A DNA stretch of 64,000 nt from Acidobacteriota bacterium. Its GTDB lineage: Bacteria; Acidobacteriota; Terriglobia; Terriglobales; Acidobacteriaceae. The notes under the pieces are model-generated. The model worked only from the letters and a program-made list of their open reading frames with translations, was not told the origin of the DNA and searched no databases. Below are positions 24,622-33,181 of this stretch, piece after piece. Each line of letters starts with the position of its first letter. Position 1 is the stretch's first letter. The stretch covers positions 62,001 to 126,000 of the forward strand of contig JABCZL010000012.1 in the NCBI GenBank assembly GCA_013289685.1, in the 5' to 3' direction. A program made the translations under genes and the position numbers.

Positions 24622-25530
24622 CTACGGGTTCGAGGGGCGATACGTCCAGTCAAAGCGGTGATCGTACAGCCGTTTCTTTTTGTTATCACCGCCATACTCA
24701 TCCTGGTCTGGCTTGCCGCCGACTCTTCCTCCTTTTACAAGTTCGTGGATGAGTTGGGCTTTTTCATCGGCAAGTTGTGCGGCGTTCATTCCCAGGCGCG
24801 CGGGGCTGGCTTGCGGACTCGAAAATTTCAAATAGCCCTCCGCGTGCACCACCAGGAGGCAAGCGATATCGTCGCCGTTCGCCTTCTTTGCGGGCGTTGA
24901 AAGCTTATGTTTCAACTTCTTGACGAGTTGGTCCGCCGCGGCCAGATCCATGGAGTAGTTGTCTCGCATGCCGACCCAGTCAATGCGCTCCAGCATGTCC
25001 TCGATGTCGTCGGTCTTAATCGAGGCGGGCCATGCGTCCGTCTTCTGGATCTGAGCCAGTTCGCTGGCCGAGAGGGCGATGGCGAACGATTCGTAGTAGA
25101 TCGTGTTGCCTCTCTCCGTCATGACGGCTACGCCTTTGTGGTGCAGATGCGACTCCAGTTGGTAGTAGGTACCGTTTTTTGGAGGTATAAATACCATTCC
25201 CGTATGGTTGGGCCCGCGCACCTGGTCGCTGGTCAGGAAAGTAAAGCCTGTGCTGGTGTTCTGGTAGACAAAGAAACTGTTTTTGAAACCATGGAATTGC
25301 GCGATGTCTCCGCGCTGCACTTTGTCGGTATCCACCTGTTTCCCCCAGGTATAGTGGGGAAGTGCCTGGGCGATGTGCAGTGCTTTATCGTGGTCGAGTG
25401 CGCGCGCTTCAAACAAAGCGGCATAGATCCAGTGCGTACATTCGTTGCCGATCCCGGCGGGATTCGAATTCATCTGGTAAACCGCGAAATCCGTCAAAAT
25501 ACGGCGATGGGCGACGTCAAGTTCCGCCAT
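24622..25530 (-). CDS. NlpC/P60 or CHAP-like cysteine-hydrolase fold protein (tentative)
   Basis: 302 residues, no signal peptide. GNECTHWIYAAL (Cys about 31), a WGK step at 62-64, RGDIAQFHG at 73-81 and GPNHTGMVF (His about 109) reproduce the order Cys / GDxxxF / HxGxV found in NlpC/P60 and CHAP amidases. The C-terminal half (about 150-300) is helical and charged, without a recognised domain. The family call is by motif order only. Lack of a signal peptide argues against cell-wall cleavage by the producer. It ends 17 bp from the convergent TPR gene. Confidence 0.55.
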   Translation of the reverse strand: MAELDVAHRRILTDFAVYQMNSNPAGIGNECTHWIYAALFEARALDHDKALHIAQALPHYTWGKQVDTDKVQRGDIAQFHGFKNSFFVYQNTSTGFTFLTSDQVRGPNHTGMVFIPPKNGTYYQLESHLHHKGVAVMTERGNTIYYESFAIALSASELAQIQKTDAWPASIKTDDIEDMLERIDWVGMRDNYSMDLAAADQLVKKLKHKLSTPAKKANGDDIACLLVVHAEGYLKFSSPQASPARLGMNAAQLADEKAQLIHELVKGGRVGGKPDQDEYGGDNKKKRLYDHRFDWTYRPSNP

Positions 25531-25702
25531 GATGCGCTCCTCACTTCGTTACGATCTGGGGCCCGCTATGGGACGATATTGATTGCCCGCCGCTTTGACA
25601 ACTCGAAAATCGTAAGGCTTCAGCTCCCACTCGCCCGCACGCTTTGATCGTAACGTCGCCGCAGCCAGGACGGTTGCGCGGTCGTTGCGCGCGATGCCGG
25701 GT
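25531..25702 (-). other. Gap with a possible C-terminal coding remnant
   Basis: On the minus strand a frame without any start codon runs from about 25700 to a stop at 25549 and reads protein-like (AGEWELKPYDFRVVKAAG). It could be the end of a lost gene between the two neighbours, or chance. Nothing else was seen. Confidence 0.25.
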
Positions 25703-26740
25703 TCACTCCGTCTGGTGACTCTCGACCGACAGCTTGCGCAACGACAGTCGCTCGTGATGCGCGAGCAGCAGACCGGTCGGTACGACCGCCGCGAACGTGA
25801 CCAGCCACAGCAGGATCCCGCAACTGGCGGCCATCTCCGGCGGGACGTCGAACACGTTGGATAGCGTCGCGATGACCGCTATTTGCGACCCTCCACCGAC
25901 CGCTGGCAGTTGCAGCATCGAGCCCAGCATGCTCGAGAACACCAGAATCAGAAGCTGCGACACCGGAATCTTGAGAGCATCCATCCCATACGACATCGTC
26001 ACTTCCTGATACGCCAGCGCGATCACATACCACATTCCCACCGACACCAGCGTCAGCCAAAGCAGCGACCATGGCCCGTGAATCGTGTTCAGCCCCATGC
26101 CGAACTCCCGCACCCGCTGACCCAGCTTGTGCCCGAAGTTCGACGCCAGGTGTGAGAACCGCCGTTCCAACCAGCACGCTACTGTTTCGCCGAACTTCTT
26201 GATCACCACCGCCGCCAGCGTGGTCGCCGCTACCAGCGCAATCAAAACAAAGCCCGCCTCTCGAAAGCGCAGGTAGTATTCCGGATGAGGAATGGAGGGC
26301 AGGGCACTCGGCAGAAAAATCGCCAGCAGCATCAGGATCGTGAATGCGCCCAGATCGAAGATGCGTTCCACGCCCCACACCGCCAGTTGCGAAGAGAAGG
26401 AAAGGTCGGTGCGCCGGGCGATCAAATACGGGCGAATGAATTCCCCCGCTCGTCCCAGCAGGGCCAGCCCCGCGAACCCGACCAGCGTCGGCGATACCAG
26501 TTCTGCCACCGTGGTCTTTGGCCGCACCGGCTTCAGAAAAATCTTCCACCGCACCGCACGCATGCCATACGCGAAGTAAATGAGCGCAATGCCATGCAGT
26601 ACGTGGATTTTCTTGATGCGGTGAGTCTGGCTCCAGAACGTACCCCAGTCGAAGGTTCGCCAATGCCGGTATTGCAGGTAGACCAGAACGGCCAGGATGA
26701 GGAATACCACAACGCTGGCCAGAATGCGTTTCTTATCCAT
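25703..26740 (-). CDS. Lysylphosphatidylglycerol synthase TM-like flippase-type protein (UPF0104)
   Basis: 345 residues, about eight transmembrane helices. IYFAYGMRAVRWKIFLKP, TLVGFAGLALLGRAGEFIRPYLIARR, VERIFDLGAF and LQLPAVGGGSQIA are family signatures of the integral domain shared with MprF, without the soluble transferase domain. Members are thought to move lipids or polyprenyl compounds across the inner membrane. An overlapping frame in another phase is not coding. It is followed by the NlpC-like gene in the same direction. Confidence 0.87.
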   Translation of the reverse strand: MDKKRILASVVVFLILAVLVYLQYRHWRTFDWGTFWSQTHRIKKIHVLHGIALIYFAYGMRAVRWKIFLKPVRPKTTVAELVSPTLVGFAGLALLGRAGEFIRPYLIARRTDLSFSSQLAVWGVERIFDLGAFTILMLLAIFLPSALPSIPHPEYYLRFREAGFVLIALVAATTLAAVVIKKFGETVACWLERRFSHLASNFGHKLGQRVREFGMGLNTIHGPWSLLWLTLVSVGMWYVIALAYQEVTMSYGMDALKIPVSQLLILVFSSMLGSMLQLPAVGGGSQIAVIATLSNVFDVPPEMAASCGILLWLVTFAAVVPTGLLLAHHERLSLRKLSVESHQTE

Positions 26741-26921
26741 GAAAGGGGGAAAACTCCGCGCCGCGGCCCACGCAACGCGCAGCGGGAAACGGCTGTTCCA
26801 AGGTAAATGACCCTGCCAAAGCGGTCAAACCACGAGTGTTCATGTGGGGAAAGCGGTTTTATGTGGGGACGGCCGCCCTCGGCCGTCCGTCGAGCGCAGC
26901 TCGACTTTGGTTGGGATGATC
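26741..26921. repeat. Intergenic palindromes
   Basis: TGTGGGGACGGCCGCC, TCG, GGCCGTCC and GTCGAGC / GCTCGAC form two adjacent hairpins near 26861-26905. No gene is visible in this gap. Confidence 0.5.
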
Positions 26922-27791
26922 CTACTGGCTCGTCTGCGCCGTATTCGTCTTGGCTTGAACCAGGGGGGACTTCTGTGCCTTCCCCGCGGAGCTATCAGTC
27001 TTCGTGCTCGCGTGCTTTGAGGCCGCAGTTTTTGGAGAAGAGCTCGGCGCTGCCTTCTCTTCGGCCGCCTTCTTTTTGTTGAAATCCCTCACCACCCGCG
27101 CCACGTAGGCGCGCGTCTCGTAATAAGGAGGCACGCCGCCGAACTGCTCAACTCGCTGCGGTCCGGCATTGTAGGCCGCCAGCGCCTTCACCAGATCGAA
27201 GTTGTAGCGCTCCAGCAGTTCCCGCAAATATTTCGTTCCACCTTCGACATTCGCCTGGGGATCGAATGCATTCGGCACGCCGAGTTGTGATGCCGTCCCA
27301 GGCATCAACTGCATGAGTCCCTGCGCTCCCTTGGGAGACACAGCCCGCGAGTTGAACCCGCTCTCCGCCTTGATCACGCTGTTCACCAAGTCCGGATCCA
27401 AGCGGTAGCGCCCGCTTGCGGACTGCACCACGTCATTCAAATCCACCGCACTCGGCGTGGCGAAAGGCGACGACCCGGGTGCCCCATTTCTCGGGTAGTG
27501 TGCGAGAAGTGGGGATGTTCCCGAAGCCGAGAGCCGAGAGCCGGATGCTGGCAACTCCGGCGCCGCCTCAAAGTGTTCAATCTCCGCAGTCGGCACATCC
27601 ACGAAACTCGAGCCATCCGCGGATACATACAAGCGCGTCGTATCCCCGACCACTTCCCGCCGCTCATGCCGGATGGAGAATCCGTTCTTCAACACCGCGA
27701 CTTCTGTGGCCAGGCAGGGAAGTGCCGCCACCGCGAGAATCACGAGGATGCCCAGACGCCGCCGAATTGAAAGTGCCGCTCGACTCCGCAT
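26922..27791 (-). CDS. Secreted lytic transglycosylase (SLT domain)
   Basis: 289 residues from ATG 27791; a longer frame upstream runs through AACGACTAACGACC tandem repeats and is unlikely to be translated. Signal peptide RRRLGILVILAVAALPCLA. The catalytic SLT domain (about 125-235) has VIKAESGFNSRAVSPKGAQG with the catalytic Glu, LMQLMPGTA, GTKYLRELLERY and ALAAYNAGP. It cleaves peptidoglycan between MurNAc and GlcNAc. A family-B palindrome lies in frame between the N-terminal domain and SLT (27479-27517), coding for LLAHYPRNGAP. The C-terminal 60 residues are low-complexity K/S/A/T. Confidence 0.88.
   Translation of the reverse strand: MRSRAALSIRRRLGILVILAVAALPCLATEVAVLKNGFSIRHERREVVGDTTRLYVSADGSSFVDVPTAEIEHFEAAPELPASGSRLSASGTSPLLAHYPRNGAPGSSPFATPSAVDLNDVVQSASGRYRLDPDLVNSVIKAESGFNSRAVSPKGAQGLMQLMPGTASQLGVPNAFDPQANVEGGTKYLRELLERYNFDLVKALAAYNAGPQRVEQFGGVPPYYETRAYVARVVRDFNKKKAAEEKAAPSSSPKTAASKHASTKTDSSAGKAQKSPLVQAKTNTAQTSQ
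27479..27517. repeat. Palindromic repeat family B inside a coding sequence
   Basis: GCCCCATTTCTCGGG / GCGAGAAGTGGGG stem, the same unit as at 4703 and 6416, here translated without frameshift as a linker in the lytic transglycosylase. Confidence 0.8.
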
Positions 27792-27822
27792 ATTCCAACG
27801 CCCAACAGGCAACGACCAACGA

Positions 27823-28695
27823 CTAACGACCAACGACTAACGCAGGCGCACCCAGCGCCAAATCCACCGCCGCTGCCACGCCGCACGCATCATTGCTCCG
27901 GGTCACGGTCCAGCCGCGACTCAGCAATTCCGCGCACGCATTCCCCATGATAACCGGATAGCCCGCGAACTCAAGCATCTCAACGTCGTTGTGATTGTCA
28001 CCGAGGGCCATGACCTCTTCGCGCTGGTATCCGCGATGCGTCGCCCACCGCTCCAGCGCATGCCCCTTCGAGCATCCCGTGTTCAACACATCAATCATCG
28101 ACAAATCCCGTGCTGGATACTCCGTCCGCAGCACGGTTACAGTCCCATCCATCCCTGCGCCCTCGAGCGCGCGCAGAGCCTGGCTCATCCGCGACATCGT
28201 TCCGCAAAACATCGCCTGCACCGGATCGCTCACCAGCGCGTTTTCAATCGGCACCACAAACTCGATGTACTCCATATTCTTCTCGAGCCAGCGCCGGATG
28301 CTCTCCCCGAGTTCGTCGAGGTGTTCGAGCACAATCGCGCCCTTGGTTTCCTTGTCAAACGTCAGAACGGTGTTCCCTCGAAACTCTTGCATCGCGCCGC
28401 AAAGCCGGCGGCAGGTTTGCGCCGGCATCAGGTCGCGATGAAACGTTTCCCCGGCCAGCGATCGTGTCACCGCCCCGTTCGAACTGATCAGCCACAGATC
28501 GAACCCAAGCTGCTTCGCGATGGGCAGGGCAAACGTGTGCCTGCGTCCGGTCACCAGCACAATCTCGATGCCCGCCGCATGCGCCCGCCGCAACGCCATC
28601 AGATCGCAGTCAGAAACCTGAAATTGTGGATTGAGCAGCGTGCCGTCAATGTCCGTCGCCAGCAGCCGGATGGAAGGCTTGGAAATCTTCACCAT
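27823..28695 (-). CDS. Cof-type HAD phosphatase
   Basis: 290 residues from ATG 28695. Motif I LLATDIDGTLLN, motif II VLVTGR, motif III Lys (SKGHALERWA) and motif IV GDNHNDVEMLEFAG place it in the HAD-IIB (Cof) group, which dephosphorylates sugar phosphates and flavin or cofactor precursors in the cytoplasm. TAAAAT lies five bases before the ATG, so the message may be leaderless. It runs towards the lytic transglycosylase, from whose start it is separated by a short tandem repeat. Confidence 0.87.
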   Translation of the reverse strand: MVKISKPSIRLLATDIDGTLLNPQFQVSDCDLMALRRAHAAGIEIVLVTGRRHTFALPIAKQLGFDLWLISSNGAVTRSLAGETFHRDLMPAQTCRRLCGAMQEFRGNTVLTFDKETKGAIVLEHLDELGESIRRWLEKNMEYIEFVVPIENALVSDPVQAMFCGTMSRMSQALRALEGAGMDGTVTVLRTEYPARDLSMIDVLNTGCSKGHALERWATHRGYQREEVMALGDNHNDVEMLEFAGYPVIMGNACAELLSRGWTVTRSNDACGVAAAVDLALGAPALVVGR

Positions 28696-28826
28696 TGTTG
28701 ATTTTAGCATCGCGACTCGCCGTCACGGTTCGCGGAGCTCCGACTCGGGCGCCTTCCTTGACAGCGGCACTAGATTTGGCAAAATAGAGAAGTCCCGGCT
28801 CCGCAGACATTGCGGGAGCCGATAGC

Positions 28827-29273
28827 ATGTTGCCCATGAAAGTGACAATCGTGTCCCGCGCCCATCGTCGCCATCCCCTTCTGGCCGCTCTCGGGCTTGC
28901 ATTGATCGCCTTCTTGATGATTTCCTGCGCCACGCCCAACCCTAACTTCGGCCGCATTCTGCTCTCCATCTCAGTCACTCCCGACTCTCAGAAATCCCAG
29001 AACGGTCAGGTGGTGTTCACGGCAACTGGCACTTTCAATCAGGCGCCTTTTTCCGCCCTGGTTCCATCCACTCCGCCGTACTCCGGTAAGTTTTTTGTGG
29101 ACACCACCGCGACCAACCAGGTGATTGCCACCATCGTGAGCAGCGGTTCAGGAACCGCGACCGTGCAGTGCATCTCAGGGATGTCCGGCACCGTCGAGGT
29201 GGGCAACATAGCATCCGCCAACAACGGGACCAGCACGACCGTTACAGGCCTCGCCCAAATTACCTGCCCGTAG
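28827..29273 (+). CDS. Small lipoprotein with an Ig-like fold
   Basis: 148 residues. ATG 28827 follows GGGAG. The hydrophobic leader ends in LMISC, a lipobox. The rest (SISVTPDSQKSQNGQVVFTATGTF ... ATVQCISGMSGTVEVGNIAS) is a beta-rich bacterial Ig-like domain. It is probably anchored in the outer membrane. No partner gene is evident; it is divergent from the HAD gene. Confidence 0.72.
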   Translation: MLPMKVTIVSRAHRRHPLLAALGLALIAFLMISCATPNPNFGRILLSISVTPDSQKSQNGQVVFTATGTFNQAPFSALVPSTPPYSGKFFVDTTATNQVIATIVSSGSGTATVQCISGMSGTVEVGNIASANNGTSTTVTGLAQITCP

Positions 29274-29308
29274 TGGTATCGACTCGATTGAGATTTAGAA
29301 GAGCTCAG

Positions 29309-30055
29309 CTAGGCTGATTGCGCCGGCAGCCGCGCCAGCAGGGCGCTGGCCTTGCGAAACCATGGCCGTTCCCGTCGCCGCAGATATCCCGGCATGGTTG
29401 GCTTCTTGTCGAGAATTTTCCGCGACCACTCGCGGGCCTCGACGACGCGTCCCTGCGACTGCAGAAACAGCGCGTAGTAGTAATAGGTCTCGGAGATGGT
29501 AGAAATCCGGGTCGCTTCCCGGAACATGGCGTCCGCCTTCTCGACCTGCCCGGTCTGCGCATAGGCCCAGGCCAGCAGTCCCTTGGCGCGATGGAAGTCG
29601 TAGTCAGGATCGGACGTGACGGCACGCTCCAGGTCCGGAACGGCCGCCGCGAAGTCGCCCAGTTCGATCTCCGCGACGCCACGCCGGTAGAAGGGATCAG
29701 GATGGTCGGTTCGCGAAGAGATCGCCTTATCGTATGCCGCCCGGGCCCGCGCGAAGTTCCCGTCGTCGAGATACAACAACCCGAGCTCTTCGTAGTTTCC
29801 CGCCGAAGGATTGTCGAGAATGGTCCGCTCGAGTTCGTGAATCCGCCGCCGCCGCGGAAAAACCTGGAATGAACCCCGCAGCAGCCCCGCGTCCGGAATC
29901 ACCTCCACCAGGATGTAGACCAGCGCTCCGACCCAGTGAAACAGGATCACCCAGATCCAAAACCAGTCCGGGCGCCGGCGGATGAAGTGAACAATGGCTA
30001 CAATCCGCAGCGCGATCGACCACCACGAAAACGCAAAGAAAAGGAATGATCCCAT
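29309..30055 (-). CDS. Membrane-anchored TPR protein
   Basis: 248 residues from ATG 30055. Two N-terminal helices (SFLFFAFSWWSIALRIVAIVHFI; WFWIWVILFHWVGALVYILVEVIP) resemble the phospholipase-D-nuclease N-terminal helix pair. Then come about four TPR units from residue 75 (NYEELGLLYLDDGNFARARAAYDKAI; FYRRGVAEIELGDFAAAVPDLERAV). It likely works as a scaffold at the inner membrane. TATAGT lies 12 bases before the ATG. Confidence 0.78.
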   Translation of the reverse strand: MGSFLFFAFSWWSIALRIVAIVHFIRRRPDWFWIWVILFHWVGALVYILVEVIPDAGLLRGSFQVFPRRRRIHELERTILDNPSAGNYEELGLLYLDDGNFARARAAYDKAISSRTDHPDPFYRRGVAEIELGDFAAAVPDLERAVTSDPDYDFHRAKGLLAWAYAQTGQVEKADAMFREATRISTISETYYYYALFLQSQGRVVEAREWSRKILDKKPTMPGYLRRRERPWFRKASALLARLPAQSA

Positions 30056-30251
30056 GGGTGAAATCGCACTATAGCATGCGCCACCCGTCTTTTTCGGTGA
30101 CGCCCCGATAACCAAAGTGTACCCACGGGCGCCTCCCTTGTCGCGTAGCGTGCGTGCGACAGGGCCCGCCCTGAGCTTGTCGAAGGGGTGACGATTTTGA
30201 CTTTCGATCTATCCATGAACCGCCGGTCCAGCAAGACAGGCGGCGACTACT
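30056..30251. repeat. Intergenic palindromic stretch
   Basis: Contains GGGCCCGCCCTGAGCTTGTCGAAGGGG-type sequence and a GCGTAGCGTGCGTGCG tract, of the same style as the leader of family B repeats at 11724 and 60589. No gene. Confidence 0.45.
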
Positions 30252-30782
30252 TCATTTCGATTTCGCAGCCGCATGATGGCCGTAGCTGATTACGCGCGTC
30301 ACCTTCCACGCCCCGTCCTTGTACTGCCACAAATGAATGAACTGGCCTTCGCCCACCCCCTCGGTATCTTCATGGCCGGGATGGTGGAAGCGGTGAACGC
30401 CCATCTCGACAAAGCCGTAACCCTTCATGTAGTACACCTTCAGCGTTCCGGGAACGAGTTCACGCGTAGTCTTGCCGCAGATGTTTTTCTTGACGCTGTC
30501 GGTCAAGGCCACCTTGCCGAGCGTGACCCCGCCCTGATCGTGGTAGAACTCGACATCGTCCACAAAGAAAGAAGCGAACTTGTCGAGGTCGCAACGGTTG
30601 TAGGCATCGAACAGCGCCGCATCAAGAGCGGCGCCGGCGCGGTCGAGCTCCTCCTGGTTCTGAATCTTGTCGAGCGCTGGAACACTTTGTGCGGGCACGT
30701 TCTGTGCGCCCGCGTGGCAAAGCAATAAGAAGGGCATCGCCAGAAGAAACAGAAGCGATGACAGAGCTAGCCGTCGGTGCAT
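30252..30782 (-). CDS. Secreted SnoaL/DUF4440-like protein
   Basis: 176 residues. Signal peptide LALSSLLFLLAMPFLLLCHAGA. The mature domain AALDAALFDAYNRCDLDKFASFFVDDVEFYHDQGG and FIHLWQYKDGAWKVTRVISYGH is the cone-shaped NTF2-like fold of DUF4440, which binds small molecules or acts in stress protection. No catalytic set can be assigned. Confidence 0.82.
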   Translation of the reverse strand: MHRRLALSSLLFLLAMPFLLLCHAGAQNVPAQSVPALDKIQNQEELDRAGAALDAALFDAYNRCDLDKFASFFVDDVEFYHDQGGVTLGKVALTDSVKKNICGKTTRELVPGTLKVYYMKGYGFVEMGVHRFHHPGHEDTEGVGEGQFIHLWQYKDGAWKVTRVISYGHHAAAKSK

Positions 30783-31039
30783 GAGATCTCGCTTTCCGGG
30801 GAGATGGGTGTGGCAAGGATGAGTACGGAAGCGACCAGGGGAATGTTCCGGATATCGTCAGTGTGCACAGGACGGTCAGGCAAATTAGGGACCTTTAAGA
30901 CAAACCGAAGAGGTTGCGTCCATCGAACCCATTACGAAAGTAAATTGAAGATGCCTAGCACTGTCCCTACCATCAGAAGATGTCGTGCTGCGGGCCTTTC
31001 TTGCCAAGTGCGGACAGTGGCCCTGGCCTGGAGACGCGT

Positions 31040-32086
31040 ATGCCGGTTCGGCTATCGAAAATCTGCTGTGCGCTGGTTCTCGTTGGAGTGGCTTCTTGCT
31101 GCGGACAAGCGCAGCAAAAACCTGAACTCAAGATCGGGTTTTCCCTCGAGAACACCAAGGGCGAGCGTTGGCAGACCGACTTGGACGAATTCCAACTGCG
31201 CGCTCAGCAACTCGGTGCGCAAACCATCACCCGCTCGGCCAATGGCGACGATGACCTGCAATTCAAGCAAGTCAAAGATCTGCTGAACACTGGTATCGAT
31301 GTTCTGGTGCTCCTGCCTCACGATTTCGAGAAGGCCAGCCGCATCGTGGACGCGGCGCATGCCAAACACGTTCCCGTGATCAGTTACGACCGGCTCATCC
31401 ACAATCCGCGTGTGGACCTCTATATAGGGTTCGATCTGTTTGCCGTGGGCGTACTCCAAGCGCAATGTTTAACCGAGCACGCGCCCAAAGGGAACTACAT
31501 TCTGCTGGGCGGTTCGCCGCTCGATCCCAACTCCAAGGTCGTGCGCGCGGGCCAAATGAGCGTGCTGCAGCCGTTGATCGACCGTGGCGACATCAAGGTC
31601 CTCACCGACATCTGGATACCCGAGTGGAGTCCTACGCAATCCTACATTCTGGTAACGCAGGCGCTGCATGATCTGAAAGCTCCTCTAACCGCAATCCTGG
31701 CCTCGAATGATGCCACTGCGGGCGGCGCTATCCAGGCGCTTGAAGACAACCATCTGTCCGGACAAGTGCTGGTCACCGGACAAGACGCGGACCTGGCCGC
31801 GGTGGCGCGACTGTACGACGGCACGCAGCTCATGACCATTTACAAACCCATCGTCGGAGAAGCCCGCACGGCCGCCGAAGCGGCGGTCACGCTGGCCCGG
31901 CATGGCAATGTCGAAACCAGCACAACGGTGCCGAACGGTGCCCAGACGACGAAGGCGATCCTGCTTACCCCCATCTCCGTCACCCGGCAAAATGCAAAAG
32001 GTACGGTGTTCAAGGACGGGTTTCAAAAGGTCGAAACCGTAAGGCAGTCCTTACCAAAAGACAAGTGGGCCGAACTCGACCGGTGA
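31040..32086 (+). CDS. XylF-like periplasmic sugar-binding protein (orphan)
   Basis: 348 residues from ATG 31040; the leader VRLSKICCALVLVGVASC suggests a lipoprotein. LKIGFSLENTKGERWQTDLDEF, LVLLPHDFEKASRIVDAAHAKHVPVISYDRLI, YIGFDLFAVGVLQAQ and ILASNDATAGGAIQAL match D-xylose-type ABC binding proteins. No xylG or xylH (ATPase, permease) lies in this window, so it must pair with distant genes or act as a sensor ligand-binder. Upstream 30783-31039 shows no gene. Confidence 0.85.
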   Translation: MPVRLSKICCALVLVGVASCCGQAQQKPELKIGFSLENTKGERWQTDLDEFQLRAQQLGAQTITRSANGDDDLQFKQVKDLLNTGIDVLVLLPHDFEKASRIVDAAHAKHVPVISYDRLIHNPRVDLYIGFDLFAVGVLQAQCLTEHAPKGNYILLGGSPLDPNSKVVRAGQMSVLQPLIDRGDIKVLTDIWIPEWSPTQSYILVTQALHDLKAPLTAILASNDATAGGAIQALEDNHLSGQVLVTGQDADLAAVARLYDGTQLMTIYKPIVGEARTAAEAAVTLARHGNVETSTTVPNGAQTTKAILLTPISVTRQNAKGTVFKDGFQKVETVRQSLPKDKWAELDR

Positions 32087-32131
32087 AATGATTCGGCTCT
32101 GAGTTCAATCCCATTGGATGCCTGGTGCCGC

Positions 32132-32181
32132 GTGCCCCATCCTAAAGTCGCGTCCTTTGCGACGTGAGGGTGGGGATTTTG
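32132..32181. repeat. Palindromic repeat family B (variant)
   Basis: GCCCCATCCTAAAGTCGCG / CGACGTGAGGGTGGGG, the same variant as 6480-6527, between two convergent genes. Confidence 0.65.
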
Positions 32182-32217
32182 ATCTTGATCTAGGTACTCG
32201 TACGGGAAGTCCCGGAC

Positions 32218-32961
32218 TCACCCGACTATATTCCTTAACGGCCCCGACAGGCTGCCTTCGAGTTCGCGATCGACATGCCGGAGCTCTTCCAACAACGCCT
32301 GCATCGCTCTCTGGAACGCACGTTTCAGCTCGGAAGGCTCAAGCGACTGGGGAAGACAGGCGGCTTTGGTGTCCCGCTCAGCAACGGGAAGATCGTCGAG
32401 GCCCCGGCCCTGCGCCGCAATCACGCCGCAGCGCAGGCAGGTGAGCTCGCAGATGTGGTTGCGCATGCCGCTCAACATGTATTCCGCCTGCAATACCCGA
32501 CCACGTTCCAGGCTGGATCGCACATGCAACGCATAAAGCCATGCCATCCCGATGAGAGCATGGGGATTCGGCTGCGGCGCGGGGCGCGGCGGATTCGCCT
32601 CGCCGAAGATCAGCCGGAAATTTGGTCCGATCGCGCCGAAGTCTTCTGCACGCCAGAAAGAGACATCCACCTGCAACGTGTTTTTCAGCAGGAACACGCG
32701 GTACAGCGTGGCACCGTGCGTGACGTCGACGTGAGCGACCGCGCCGTGATGGTAAAGACAGTCGGTCCATTCGGCGACCACTTGCTCGTCAGATGCGGCC
32801 GGCGCGAGGCAGAGAGCCAGATCGATGTCGGACCAGCGGTCGAGTCGGGACGACGCAGCCGAACCAGTGTGCGCCGCGCCGCGGAGGCTGGGGTCTTTTT
32901 CAGCGGCGGAAACGAGTTCGGCGCGCAGGCGCTCCCGTTCGTCAGCAGTAAAGATCGGCAC
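32218..32961 (-). CDS. Nucleotidyltransferase-domain protein (aminoglycoside adenylyltransferase-like)
   Basis: 247 residues. HTGSAASSRLDRWSDIDLAL contains the GS-x-D-x-D catalytic motif of pol-beta-type nucleotidyltransferases, with a third acidic position in HVDVTHG or LQVDVSF. A helical C-terminal domain follows (ALIGMAWLYALHVRSSLERGRVLQAEYMLSGMRNHICELTCLR). Distant relatives transfer AMP to aminoglycosides or small molecules; there is no evidence for a specific drug substrate. Confidence 0.75.
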   Translation of the reverse strand: MPIFTADERERLRAELVSAAEKDPSLRGAAHTGSAASSRLDRWSDIDLALCLAPAASDEQVVAEWTDCLYHHGAVAHVDVTHGATLYRVFLLKNTLQVDVSFWRAEDFGAIGPNFRLIFGEANPPRPAPQPNPHALIGMAWLYALHVRSSLERGRVLQAEYMLSGMRNHICELTCLRCGVIAAQGRGLDDLPVAERDTKAACLPQSLEPSELKRAFQRAMQALLEELRHVDRELEGSLSGPLRNIVG

Positions 32962-33181
32962 GCGGAAAATGATAACGGATCTGCGGAGTTATTTCGAAAG
33001 AAACGGGCACAGACGAAGCCCCGCCCACCCGCGTCTCAAATCCTACTTGCAGGTCCGTCATCCAACCTTGCAAAGAACGCAAGGGTTGATTGGATAAGAG
33101 CGAAGACTCGATTGACCCGGTGTCTTGATTTGAGGACCAAAGACGCTGGCGAGAAAAGTGGGGACAGTGATGTCGCTCCTA
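32962..33181. other. Intergenic region, nothing recognised
   Basis: Contains one CTTGCAAAGAACGCAAGG hairpin near 33065. No gene or regulatory signal is convincing. Confidence 0.4.
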
